Assembly (NCBI GenBank): GCA_038249305.1
Contig: JBBRWI010000142.1
Span: 1-10,300 of the forward strand
Length of the DNA: 10,300 nt
Reading direction: 5' to 3'
DNA from: Humitalea sp038249305
GTDB lineage: Bacteria; Pseudomonadota; Alphaproteobacteria; Acetobacterales; Acetobacteraceae
The notes beneath the pieces were generated by a model. It worked only from the letters and a program-made list of their open reading frames with translations. It did no database searches and was not told the DNA's origin. Positions 1-6,362 of this stretch are shown in pieces (within the stretch, counting starts at the first letter, position 1; each line of letters starts with the position of its first letter). The position numbers and the translations under genes were made by a program.

Positions 1-83
1 CGAAGTTCGATGGGCTGGACAGCCTCAAGGCCGCGATCGCGCAGGATGCGGCGGCGGCGCGGGACTTGCTGGCGGCGCTGTGA
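1..83 (+). CDS. ribF: RibF C-terminal end (bifunctional riboflavin kinase/FAD synthetase), partial
   Basis: Only the last 26 codons are in the window, read in the frame starting at base 3 and ending in TGA at 81-83. The peptide begins KFDGLDSLKAAI and continues as an Ala/Asp-rich helix. This resembles the usual RibF C-terminus, where a phenylalanine-aspartate-(G/S)-L-D-x-L-x-x-Q/A-I motif precedes a final helix after the flavokinase domain. RibF phosphorylates riboflavin to FMN and adenylates FMN to FAD in the cytoplasm. Placement directly upstream of ileS and lspA matches a common proteobacterial order (ribF-ileS-lspA), which strengthens the call. The stop overlaps a GTG start of the next small ORF (GTGA at 80-83). 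The short fragment limits certainty; the catalytic domains lie outside the window. Confidence 0.75.
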   Translation, partial: KFDGLDSLKAAIAQDAAAARDLLAAL

Positions 84-244
84 CCACGCATCTGACCACC
101 GGCTGGCCAGGGCTGCTCGGCGATCAGACCAATCGGCGGCTCTTCGTGCTGTCGGTCATCTCCGCCGTGATGCTGCCGCCGGCGCTGATCGTCGCATCGA
201 TCGTGGGCGTGCCGGGCGCCCTGAGGTGGTGGCGGCTGATGTGA
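80..244 (+). CDS. 54-aa membrane mini-protein resembling the CorA/ZntB first transmembrane region
   Basis: This short reading frame starts at GTG (80-82) inside the ribF stop and ends in TGA at 242-244. About 90% of its codons end in G or C, as in the real genes nearby, which argues that it is or recently was coding. The peptide has a polar N-terminus (residues 1-20), then one hydrophobic segment (about 21-44), then a short Trp/Arg tail. Residues 16-34, QTNRRLFVLSVISAVMLPP, strongly resemble the helix-to-membrane junction of CorA/ZntB cation transporters (typically TNR-L-(F/Y)VL-(S/T)-(V/I)-x-(T/S)A-x-LPP). The GMN pore signature that should follow is missing, and so are the long cytoplasmic domain and the second membrane helix. 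It is either the remnant of a decayed transporter or a small membrane protein using the same motif. No clear Shine-Dalgarno is visible, so translation would depend on coupling to ribF. Confidence 0.5.
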   Translation: MTTHLTTGWPGLLGDQTNRRLFVLSVISAVMLPPALIVASIVGVPGALRWWRLM

Positions 245-429
245 TGAACCGGGGCCGCGACTTGACCCGGGGCGGGCCGCTTCCCCATAACGCGCTGATG
301 GTCCTGCCGCTCTGCCCGCGAATTAGCCGACCCGACCGCAAACACGCCTGACGGCGCGCTTCACGGTCGGGACCCATCCTGGCGCTCGCCAAACCAAAAC
401 GCCGCCCCTGTGCGGCCCGGACCCACCCG

Positions 430-3240
430 ATGACCGACGCCCCCGCCCGCGATTACCGCGGCACCGTCTTCCTGCCGCAGACCGGCTTTCCCATGCGCGG
501 CGACCTGCCGAAGCGCGAACCCGACTGGCTGGCCCGCTGGGCGCGCCTGGGATTGTGGGAACAACTCCGCGCCAATTCGAAAGGCCGTCCGAAATTCGTG
601 CTGCATGATGGCCCGCCCTATGCGAACGGGCCGCTGCACATCGGGCATGCGCTGAACAAGATCCTGAAGGACGTGATCAACCGCTCCGCCCAGATGGCCG
701 GGCGCGATGCCGACTACGTGCCGGGCTGGGACTGCCACGGCCTGCCGATCGAATGGAAGGTCGAGGAGGAGTACCGCGACCCCAAGGGCAAGTATCAGGG
801 CGGAATGTCCAAGGAGAACGTGCCGGTCCTCGACTTCCGCGCCGAATGCCGTGCCTACGCGGCCCACTGGCTCGGCGTGCAGTCCGAGGAGTTTCTCCGC
901 CTGGGCGTCGCCGGCGATTTCCCGCGCCGCTACGCGACCATGGATTTTTCGTCCGAAGCCGCCATCGTCGGTGAGATCGGCAAGTTCCTGGTCAACGGAT
1001 CGCTCTATCGCGGGCTGCGGCCGGTGATGTGGAGCCCGGTCGAAAAGACCGCCCTGGCCGATGCCGAGATCGAATATCACGACCACAAGAGCGCCACCTT
1101 GTGGGCGCGCTTCCCGATCGGCTCGGCCGCGGCGCACGACCTGGTCGGCGCCCATGTCATCGCCTGGACCACCACCCCCTGGACGATCCCGGGCAACCGC
1201 GCCGTGGCCTATGGTCCGGAGATCGACTACGCGCTGGTGCATGTGGAGGGCGTCACCGACACCTCGCTGCTGCGCGTTGGGGAACGCGTGCTGGTGGCGC
1301 TGGCGCTGCTGCCGGCCTTCGAGAAGGATTGCGGCCTGGCCGCGCATAGCCTGCGCCGCGTGCTCAAGGGCGCTGAACTGGCGGGTGCGATCGCCGCCCA
1401 TCCGCTGCGTGCGGCCGGGGGCTATGATTTCGATGTGCCGCTGCTGCCGGGCGATTTCGTGAGCGCCGAGGCGGGCACCGGCTTCGTGCATATCGCCCCC
1501 GGCCATGGCGAGGACGATTTTGCGCTCGGCCGCGCGCATGGCCTGCCGGTGCCGGAGACGGTGAACGACGACGGCACCTACACCATCCAGGCCCCGGGCT
1601 TTGCCGGGCTGCATGTGTTCAAGGCGCATACCGCCGTCCATGCGGCGATGGCGGCGGCCGGGACGCTCGCCGGCAAGGGTGAACTGGTCCACTCCTACCC
1701 ACACTCCTGGCGCTCGAAAAAGCCCGTCATCTTCCGCGCCACGCCGCAATGGTTCATCGCCATGGATGACGACAACGCCATCCGCCAAAAGGCGCTGGCG
1801 GCGATCGCCGCTGCGCATTTCGTGCCGGAAGCCGGGCGCAACCGGCTGGGTTCCATGGTCGCCTCCCGCCCCGACTGGTGCATCAGCCGCCAGCGCGCCT
1901 GGGGCGTGCCGATCGCGGTCTTCGTCAACCGCGCCACCGGCCAGGTGCTGCGCGACCAGCCGACCATGGACCGCATCGTCGCGGCCTTTGCCGTCGAAGG
2001 CGCGGATGCCTGGTACAAGCCGGGGGCCGCCGCGCGCTTCCTGCCCGAAGGCCATGATCCCGCCGACTACGAACAGGTCATGGACATCGTCGATGTGTGG
2101 TTCGAAAGCGGCTCCACCCACGCCTTCACGCTGACGCCGGAACGCGACCTGCCGTTTCCGGCCGATCTGTACCTGGAGGGTTCGGACCAGCATCGCGGCT
2201 GGTTCCAGTCGTCCTTGCTGGAATCCATCGGCTCGCGCGGCGTGGCGCCCTTCCGCGCCGTGCTGACGCATGGCTTCGTGCTCGACGAGAAGGGCATGAA
2301 GATGTCCAAGAGCACGGGCAACGTGACTGCGCCGCAGGACGTGATGAAGACCTATGGCGCCGACATCCTGCGGCTTTGGGTGATGTCGTCGGACACGTCG
2401 GGCGATTTGCGTATCGGCAAGGGCATCCTGGAGCAACAGGCGGAACTTTATCGCCGGCTGCGCAACACCCTGCGCTGGCTGCTCGGCAACCTGGCGGGGT
2501 TCGAGGCCGAGGAGCGCGTCGTTCATGCCGAGCTGCCCGACCTGGAGCGCTGGGTGCTGCACCGTGTCACCGAGTTGGACGCACGCATCCGGACCGCCGT
2601 CGAAACCCATGACTGGAACGAGGTCTTTCCGGACCTGCACAGCTTCTGTGCCGCCGATCTTTCGGCCTTCTACTTCGATGTGCGCAAGGATTCGCTGTAC
2701 TGCGACCCGATCGACAGCCACCGCCGCCGCGCCACGCGCACGGTGCTGGATGCGCTGCACCGCTGCCTCACGGCCTGGCTCGCCCCGGTGCTGGTCTTCA
2801 CCGCCGAGGAAGCCTGGCTGGCGCGCTTCCCCTCCGACACCGACAGCATCCACCTGCACGACTTCCCTGTGGTGCCGGTCGCCTGGCGCGACCCGGTGCT
2901 GGCCGCGCGCTGGGCGCGCATCCGCGCGATCCGCGGCGAGGTGACGGCGGTGCTGGAACGGGCCCGCGCGGGTGGGGAGATCGGATCGAGCCTGCAGGCC
3001 GCGCCGACGCTGGCGCTGCCGGCGGCCGATACCGACCTGCTGGACGCGCGCGGCTGGGCCGAGATCTGCATCGTATCGGACCTCGCGCTGGCTGCCGGGA
3101 CCGCGGATACCGCGACCGTGACGTTCCAGCGCGCCCCGGGCACCAAATGCGAACGCTGCTGGCGCGTGCTGCCCGAGGTCGGGCTGTCGGCCACCCACCC
3201 CGGCCTGTGCCGCCGCTGCGAAGCCGTGGTCGGCCCGTGA
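430..3240 (+). CDS. ileS: Isoleucine--tRNA ligase (class I aminoacyl-tRNA synthetase)
   Basis: The 936-residue protein charges tRNA-Ile with isoleucine in the cytoplasm and has the length of typical bacterial IleRS. Visible landmarks in order: the ATP-binding HIGH motif at residues 70-73 (PYANGPLHIGH); the GWDCHGLPIEWK block at 100-111; the CP1 editing domain, including the WTTTPWTIPGNRA segment near residues 246-258; the KMSKS loop at 624-628; the anticodon-binding helical domain; and a C-terminal zinc-binding region with Cys907, Cys910, Cys927 and Cys930. ATG 430 gives an N-terminus (DYRGTVFLPQTGFPMRG) typical of the family. No strong Shine-Dalgarno precedes it. The 185 bp upstream (245-429) hold no gene I can support and may carry the promoter. 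Its TGA overlaps the GTG start of lspA, implying translational coupling. Confidence 0.98.
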   Translation: MTDAPARDYRGTVFLPQTGFPMRGDLPKREPDWLARWARLGLWEQLRANSKGRPKFVLHDGPPYANGPLHIGHALNKILKDVINRSAQMAGRDADYVPGWDCHGLPIEWKVEEEYRDPKGKYQGGMSKENVPVLDFRAECRAYAAHWLGVQSEEFLRLGVAGDFPRRYATMDFSSEAAIVGEIGKFLVNGSLYRGLRPVMWSPVEKTALADAEIEYHDHKSATLWARFPIGSAAAHDLVGAHVIAWTTTPWTIPGNRAVAYGPEIDYALVHVEGVTDTSLLRVGERVLVALALLPAFEKDCGLAAHSLRRVLKGAELAGAIAAHPLRAAGGYDFDVPLLPGDFVSAEAGTGFVHIAPGHGEDDFALGRAHGLPVPETVNDDGTYTIQAPGFAGLHVFKAHTAVHAAMAAAGTLAGKGELVHSYPHSWRSKKPVIFRATPQWFIAMDDDNAIRQKALAAIAAAHFVPEAGRNRLGSMVASRPDWCISRQRAWGVPIAVFVNRATGQVLRDQPTMDRIVAAFAVEGADAWYKPGAAARFLPEGHDPADYEQVMDIVDVWFESGSTHAFTLTPERDLPFPADLYLEGSDQHRGWFQSSLLESIGSRGVAPFRAVLTHGFVLDEKGMKMSKSTGNVTAPQDVMKTYGADILRLWVMSSDTSGDLRIGKGILEQQAELYRRLRNTLRWLLGNLAGFEAEERVVHAELPDLERWVLHRVTELDARIRTAVETHDWNEVFPDLHSFCAADLSAFYFDVRKDSLYCDPIDSHRRRATRTVLDALHRCLTAWLAPVLVFTAEEAWLARFPSDTDSIHLHDFPVVPVAWRDPVLAARWARIRAIRGEVTAVLERARAGGEIGSSLQAAPTLALPAADTDLLDARGWAEICIVSDLALAAGTADTATVTFQRAPGTKCERCWRVLPEVGLSATHPGLCRRCEAVVGP

Positions 3241-3737
3241 ACGGCCCGGCACGGCTACGCCTGGCCCTGCCGATCGCCATCCTGGTGCTGGTTGCGGACC
3301 AGGCCAGCAAGTGGTGGGTGGACAGCGTGCTCGACCTGCAAGCGGCGGGGCATCTGCCGCTGCTGGCGCTGGGGTCCTTCGCGATCGACTTCACCATGGT
3401 CTGGAACCGCGGCGTCACCTTCGGGCTGATGTCGGGGGATGGCCCGTGGCACCAGGCCGCCCTGGCCGGGGTGGCGGCGATCATCGTCGCCGTCCTGCTG
3501 CGCTGGCTGTGGCGGGCGGAAAACCGCACCACGGCGGCAGCGATCGGCGCCCTGGTGGGCGGGGCGATCGGCAACGGCATCGACCGGCTGCGCTGGGGCG
3601 CCGTGTTCGACTTCATCCATGCCCAGGCCTGGGGCTGGTCCTGGTATGTGTTCAACGTGGCTGACGCGGCCATCGTGGTCGGGGTGATGGTGCTGGTGGC
3701 CGATGGCCTGTTGCGCAAGCCGGCCCCCGCCGCTTAG
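3237..3737 (+). CDS. lspA: Lipoprotein signal peptidase (signal peptidase II)
   Basis: This 166-residue inner-membrane aspartyl protease removes the signal peptide from diacylglyceryl-modified prolipoproteins. The family signature is complete: N-terminal helix ending in DQASKWW (Asp21), WNRGVTFGL (residues 57-65, with the conserved Asn58-Arg59), GNGIDR with catalytic Asp116, and FNVADAAI with catalytic Asp143. Four hydrophobic segments are visible at about 8-21, 74-91, 100-115 and 137-156. I chose GTG 3237 because it overlaps the ileS stop (GTGA) and places the first helix correctly; upstream in-frame codons belong to ileS. The TAG stop (3735-3737) coincides with the first bases of the 105-bp repeat. 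The lipoprotein gene 155 bp downstream encodes a predicted substrate of the same pathway. Confidence 0.96.
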   Translation: MNGPARLRLALPIAILVLVADQASKWWVDSVLDLQAAGHLPLLALGSFAIDFTMVWNRGVTFGLMSGDGPWHQAALAGVAAIIVAVLLRWLWRAENRTTAAAIGALVGGAIGNGIDRLRWGAVFDFIHAQAWGWSWYVFNVADAAIVVGVMVLVADGLLRKPAPAA

Positions 3738-3839
3738 AGCACGAACGATCCAAGTGGATCGATCTCGTGCTCTAGAAGCCGTTGAATCTAGAGCAAGAAA
3801 TCGGATCAGATGATTCCATCTGATCCGATATTGCTCTAG
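3735..3839 (+). repeat. 105-bp double-hairpin repeat, copy A
   Basis: Two adjacent palindromes are separated by a 13-nt spacer. Hairpin 1 spans 3735-3774: a perfect 10-bp outer stem (TAGAGCACGA with TCGTGCTCTA), then an inner 6-bp stem (3746-3751 with 3756-3761) around the loop AAGT. Hairpin 2 spans 3788-3839: a perfect 9-bp outer stem (CTAGAGCAA with TTGCTCTAG) and a perfect 13-bp inner stem (3800-3812 with 3817-3829) around the loop ATTC. The element fills most of the lspA-DUF3035 gap and overlaps the lspA stop. A second copy lies in reverse orientation at 6222-6326, identical at 100 of 105 positions. It resembles a BIME/REP-type repeat or a small non-autonomous inverted-repeat element. No U-run follows the stems, so a classical terminator role is not shown. 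Confidence 0.95.
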
Positions 3840-3892
3840 TGGCGCTCGGTTGCCCCCTCGACCGCGGCCGGGGCTGGGGCTAAATCCTGTCC

Positions 3893-4459
3893 ATGAACAG
3901 CAAATCCCTGATCCCTGTCCTGCTCCCGGTCATGATCGGCGCCGGGGCCCTGGCCGGCTGCGGGCAGGACACGGCCCGAACGCTCGGCTTCTCCCGCGAT
4001 GCGCCGGACGAGTTCCAGGTCGTCACTCGCGCGCCGCTGTCGATGCCGCCCAGCCTGACCCAGTTGCCGGTGCCGCGCCCCGGCGCACCCCGACCGCAGG
4101 AAGCAGGCGGCCGCGATGGCGGCGAGGGGCTGTTGGCGCCCTCCACGGCCTTTTCCGCGGCCGCGCCGCGCACCGCGTCGGAAAGCGCGCTGCTCGCCCA
4201 GGCTGGCCCCTCGGCACCGGCCGGCGTGCGCCGGCGGGTCGATGAGGAAGCGCTGCGCCTGGAACAGCCCAACCAGGCCCTGGTGGACCGGCTGATGTTC
4301 TGGCGCCCCGCGCCGCCGCCCGGCACGGTGGTCGATCCGACGCGCGAAACCCAGCGCCTGCGGGAGAATTCGGCGCTTGGCCGCCCGGTGGAGGATGGCA
4401 CGACGCCGATCATTCAGCGCCAGCGGACCGGGCTGTTCGGCGGGTCGGGGATTTTCTGA
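3893..4459 (+). CDS. DUF3035-family outer-membrane lipoprotein (possibly BamF-like)
   Basis: The product is 188 residues. It opens with a lipoprotein signal peptide: Lys4, a hydrophobic run at 6-21, and the lipobox ALAGC with the lipidated Cys at 23. Gly24 at the +2 position fits transport onward to the outer membrane. The mature N-terminus contains DAPDEFQVVTRAPLSMPP (about residues 37-54) followed by LPVPRPGAPRPQ, the hallmark of the alphaproteobacterial DUF3035 family. Some members of that family are annotated as BamF, an accessory subunit of the beta-barrel assembly machine; I infer that link from family knowledge, not from this sequence. The rest is low-complexity and Pro/Ala/Arg-rich, ending in a short Gly-rich tail. 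Location next to lspA is typical. The next gene is convergent, with a 12-bp gap. The stretch 3840-3892 between the repeat and the ATG must hold any dedicated promoter outside the repeat. Confidence 0.8.
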   Translation: MNSKSLIPVLLPVMIGAGALAGCGQDTARTLGFSRDAPDEFQVVTRAPLSMPPSLTQLPVPRPGAPRPQEAGGRDGGEGLLAPSTAFSAAAPRTASESALLAQAGPSAPAGVRRRVDEEALRLEQPNQALVDRLMFWRPAPPPGTVVDPTRETQRLRENSALGRPVEDGTTPIIQRQRTGLFGGSGIF

Positions 4460-4460
4460 A

Positions 4461-4480
4461 CCCGGCCGGCGTCAGCCGGG
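4461..4480. terminator. GC-rich hairpin between convergent genes, weak terminator candidate
   Basis: A 6-bp perfect stem (CCCGGC at 4461-4466 with GCCGGG at 4475-4480) encloses an 8-nt loop. It lies exactly between the DUF3035 stop and the end of the convergent cupin gene and includes the cupin stop codon. There is no downstream T-run on the plus strand, although ATTTTC lies on the other side (4451-4456) and would be A-rich for the minus-strand transcript. It could act as a bidirectional stop or stability hairpin, but in DNA this GC-rich a 6-bp stem can arise by chance. Confidence 0.3.
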
Positions 4481-4786
4481 CAACGCCTTCAACTCGATCT
4501 CGACGAAGGCCAGCGCCGCGGCGCCTGCATTCACGACATTGTGTTCGACCCCCGCATCGCGGGTATAGGAAACACCGGCCGTCAGGTTCGCCTGCGTCGT
4601 GGCGCCGCCCGGCAATTCCAGCAGCAGCGTGCCATCCGTCACCGGCACCACGACATAGCCAAGCCCATGCCTGTGCCAACCGGTCTCCGCGCCCGGCGAA
4701 AAATCCCAGCGGGTGACGCGGACCGTCGCGTCATCCTGCATGATGGTGGCCACCGCCGGCGCGCGGCAGCGCAGAGGCCCGCTCAT
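4472..4786 (-). CDS. Small single-domain cupin protein
   Basis: The 104-residue protein is one cupin beta-barrel. Motif 1 is PGAETGWHRHGLGYVVVPVTDG (residues 31-52 region), giving metal-ligand candidates His38 and His40. The glutamate that usually follows two or three residues later is absent, with Gly/Tyr in its place. Motif 2 is AGVEHNVVNAG, giving His82 and Asn86. The loss of the acidic ligand suggests an altered or three-histidine metal site. Substrate is unknown; such small cupins act as isomerases, dioxygenases or sugar/acid-binding partners. The ATG overlaps the stop of the upstream aldolase gene (ATGA on the minus strand, 4783-4786), so the two are translationally coupled and probably serve one pathway. 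Start choice is well supported by the overlap and by family length. Confidence 0.85.
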   Translation of the reverse strand: MSGPLRCRAPAVATIMQDDATVRVTRWDFSPGAETGWHRHGLGYVVVPVTDGTLLLELPGGATTQANLTAGVSYTRDAGVEHNVVNAGAAALAFVEIELKALPG

Positions 4787-5721
4787 TCCGCGGCCTTGGC
4801 CAGCCCCAAGCCCGGCAGCGGCACGCCGCCCGCCGCTTCCCAGGCCGCCCAAATCTTGTCGGCCTGTTCGGCGTTCAGCGGCAGGTGCGGCGGGCGGATC
4901 GTGCGCCAGGCGTTGTCGCCGCGCGACCGCGCGATGATTTCGCGCAGGCCCGGGATCAGCGGCACCGAGGTCGCGGCGCGGCGTGTCGCGGTCATCCGCG
5001 CCTGGGCCTCGTCGGCATCCGGCCCGGTGCGCTTTGCGTAAACGACGCCACCGAACCGGCTGTTGGCGTTGCTGGCCGCGGTGATGCAGCCCGCCCCGCC
5101 GGCCGCCAGGATCGCTTGCAGGTACTCGTCGCTGCCCGCGTAAACCTCGAAGCCGCGGGGAGCAAAGCGTTCGACCATGGCGAGCATGTTGGCGTAGTCG
5201 CCGCTGCTGTCCTTGACGCCCTTGATCGTGTCCGGGAAGGCGGTGAGCAGCCGGTCGATCAGGTCCAGGCTGAACGGCACCGCCGACTGCTGCGGGAAGT
5301 GGTACAGGTAGATCGCGACCCCCGGCCCGACCCGCTCGATCACCGCCGAGAAATAGGCGAACAGCCCGTCGTCGCTCGGCGCCTTGTAGTAGAACGGCGG
5401 CAGCATCAGCACGCCGGGGCAACCCATGTCGCGGGCATGGCGCGTCAGTTCCACGGTATCGCCCAGGCTGGCGCAGCCGGTGCCCGGCATCAGTTTCGCG
5501 GCCGGAATGCCGGCGGCGATCAAGCCCTCCAGGATCGCCCGGCGTTCATGCAGGCCGAAGGACGCGGCCTCACCGGTTGTGCCGAGCAATCCCAGCCCGT
5601 TGCAGCCATTGGCCAGAAGCCAGGCCGCGTGGTCGGCCATGCGGGCAACATCGGGGCTGAGGTCGGCGTGCATCGGCGTCAGCACCGCGGCATTCACGCC
5701 GCCGTAGAGGGCGTTCTTCAT
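4783..5721 (-). CDS. DapA/NanA-family class I aldolase (dihydrodipicolinate synthase-like), not canonical DapA
   Basis: The 312-residue TIM-barrel protein belongs to the DHDPS/N-acetylneuraminate lyase family, which handles pyruvate or similar 2-keto acids through a lysine Schiff base. Visible sites are GTTGE at 47-51 (pyruvate carboxylate binding), Tyr140 in YLYHFP, and the Schiff-base Lys170 in IKGVKDSSGD. In true DapA the block after the active tyrosine carries an arginine that binds the aspartate-semialdehyde adduct (YNVPxRT); here it reads HFPQQS, with no arginine. With the LPPFYYKAPSDDG segment (108-119), this argues for another substrate, such as a sugar acid or other 2-keto acid aldol. 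Substrate is unassigned. Its stop overlaps the cupin start and its ATG overlaps the UPF0260 stop. A strong Shine-Dalgarno precedes this ATG, so it may also initiate independently. Confidence 0.9.
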   Translation of the reverse strand: MKNALYGGVNAAVLTPMHADLSPDVARMADHAAWLLANGCNGLGLLGTTGEAASFGLHERRAILEGLIAAGIPAAKLMPGTGCASLGDTVELTRHARDMGCPGVLMLPPFYYKAPSDDGLFAYFSAVIERVGPGVAIYLYHFPQQSAVPFSLDLIDRLLTAFPDTIKGVKDSSGDYANMLAMVERFAPRGFEVYAGSDEYLQAILAAGGAGCITAASNANSRFGGVVYAKRTGPDADEAQARMTATRRAATSVPLIPGLREIIARSRGDNAWRTIRPPHLPLNAEQADKIWAAWEAAGGVPLPGLGLAKAAE

Positions 5722-6212
5722 GGGATAGGCTCCTTTTTCAGAAGGGCGGGCTTGCGCAGGCCGGGGGGCCAACGGCCGGGCCATTCGGCGACATGATCTT
5801 CGAGTGCGCCCGCCTCGCGTTCCGAAACGACGCGGCCACGGACCGAGATGCCGGCCTCGTGCACGCTCTCGGCGCGGCCGGAGACCAGCGGGTGCCAGCG
5901 CGGCAGGTCGCGGCCTTCCTCGACCAGGCGGTAGGCGCAGGTCGGCGGCAGCCAGTCCACCGTCGCGACCCGATGCGGGGTCAGTTGGATGCAGTCCGGC
6001 ACCTTGGCCCGGCGATGGGTGTAGTCGGCGCAGCGGCAGGAATCGGTGTCGAGCAGGCGGCAAGCGACCGAGGTCCAATGCAGCGCCTCGGTCGCCTCAT
6101 CGCGGATCTTGTGCAGGCAGCACCGGCCGCAGCCATCGCACAGGCTTTCCCATTCGCGGCGGGTCATCTCCCGCAGGGTCTTTTCGCGCCAGAAGGGCAA
6201 GTTTTGGGTCAC
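5718..6212 (-). CDS. UPF0260 (YcgN-type) cysteine-cluster protein
   Basis: The 164-residue protein matches the YcgN/UPF0260 branch of the YkgJ-like family over its whole length. It begins with the PFW-x-x-KTL-x-EM segment (residues 6-16), then EWESLCDGCGRCCLHK (20-35) containing the CxxCxxCC cluster (Cys25, 28, 31, 32). Further conserved cysteines are Cys51, 59, 61, 74 and 92, with WLPPTCAYR at 87-95. The cysteines are presumed to bind a metal, probably zinc or iron-sulfur, but the biochemical role of the family is unknown. GTG 6212 is chosen because the N-terminus then aligns with the enterobacterial YcgN N-terminus. It is the first gene of a three-gene minus-strand operon and shares an ATGA overlap (5718-5721) with the aldolase. 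Its start codon lies only 9 bp from repeat copy B, so its leader or promoter involves the repeat. Confidence 0.92.
   Translation of the reverse strand: MTQNLPFWREKTLREMTRREWESLCDGCGRCCLHKIRDEATEALHWTSVACRLLDTDSCRCADYTHRRAKVPDCIQLTPHRVATVDWLPPTCAYRLVEEGRDLPRWHPLVSGRAESVHEAGISVRGRVVSEREAGALEDHVAEWPGRWPPGLRKPALLKKEPIP
5730..5738 (-). promoter_or_regulatory. Strong ribosome binding site of the aldolase gene
   Basis: On the minus strand this reads AAAAAGGAG, about 8 nt before the ATG at 5721. It lies inside the 3' end of the UPF0260 gene. Few other starts in the window have such a clear Shine-Dalgarno. It fixes the aldolase start and suggests the enzyme is translated more than the first operon gene. 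Confidence 0.8.
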
Positions 6213-6221
6213 GCGCGCACC

Positions 6222-6326
6222 CTAGAGCAGTATCGGATCAGATGGAATCATCTGATCCGATTTCTTGCTCTGGATTCAACGGCTTCTAGAGCACGAGATC
6301 GATCCACTCGGATCGATCGTGCTCCA
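6222..6326 (-). repeat. 105-bp double-hairpin repeat, copy B (inverted relative to copy A)
   Basis: This is the reverse complement of 3735-3839 with five substitutions, at 6230, 6272, 6309, 6316 and 6325, and no indels. The 13-bp inner stem of hairpin 2 is fully conserved (6232-6244 with 6249-6261, loop GAAT). Hairpin 1 here has a longer 9-bp inner stem (6297-6305 with 6310-6318, loop ACTC) plus GAGCAC/GTGCTC outside with a 2-nt bulge. The element sits in the divergent gap between the UPF0260 operon (start 6212) and mmcB (start 6385), leaving 9 bp on one side and 58 bp on the other. Confidence 0.95.
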
Positions 6327-6362
6327 AGCCTGCGGGCGCCGCACGCAAGGTTGCAACACCCG

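Noticed and set aside
331..371. Inverted repeat CCCGACCG/CGGTCGGG in the ileS upstream region, considered as a riboswitch, T-box or terminator.
   Set aside because: It is only an 8-bp stem with a 25-nt loop and no T-run. No T-box or other known leader motif is visible, and T-boxes are not expected in alphaproteobacteria.
361..3252. A 963-codon open frame on the minus strand across all of ileS.
   Set aside because: It is the mirror of the highly G/C-biased ileS codons. The peptide is Arg/Gly/His/Ala-rich with no family motif, while the plus strand encodes a complete IleRS.
3735..3839. Reading copy A as an ordinary intrinsic terminator for lspA or as a two-unit CRISPR-like array.
   Set aside because: There is no U-run after either stem, and the two palindromes differ in sequence, so they are not direct repeats with spacers.
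3850..4245. A 131-codon plus-strand frame overlapping the DUF3035 gene.
   Set aside because: It is out of frame with the lipoprotein, which has a proper signal peptide, lipobox and family motif.
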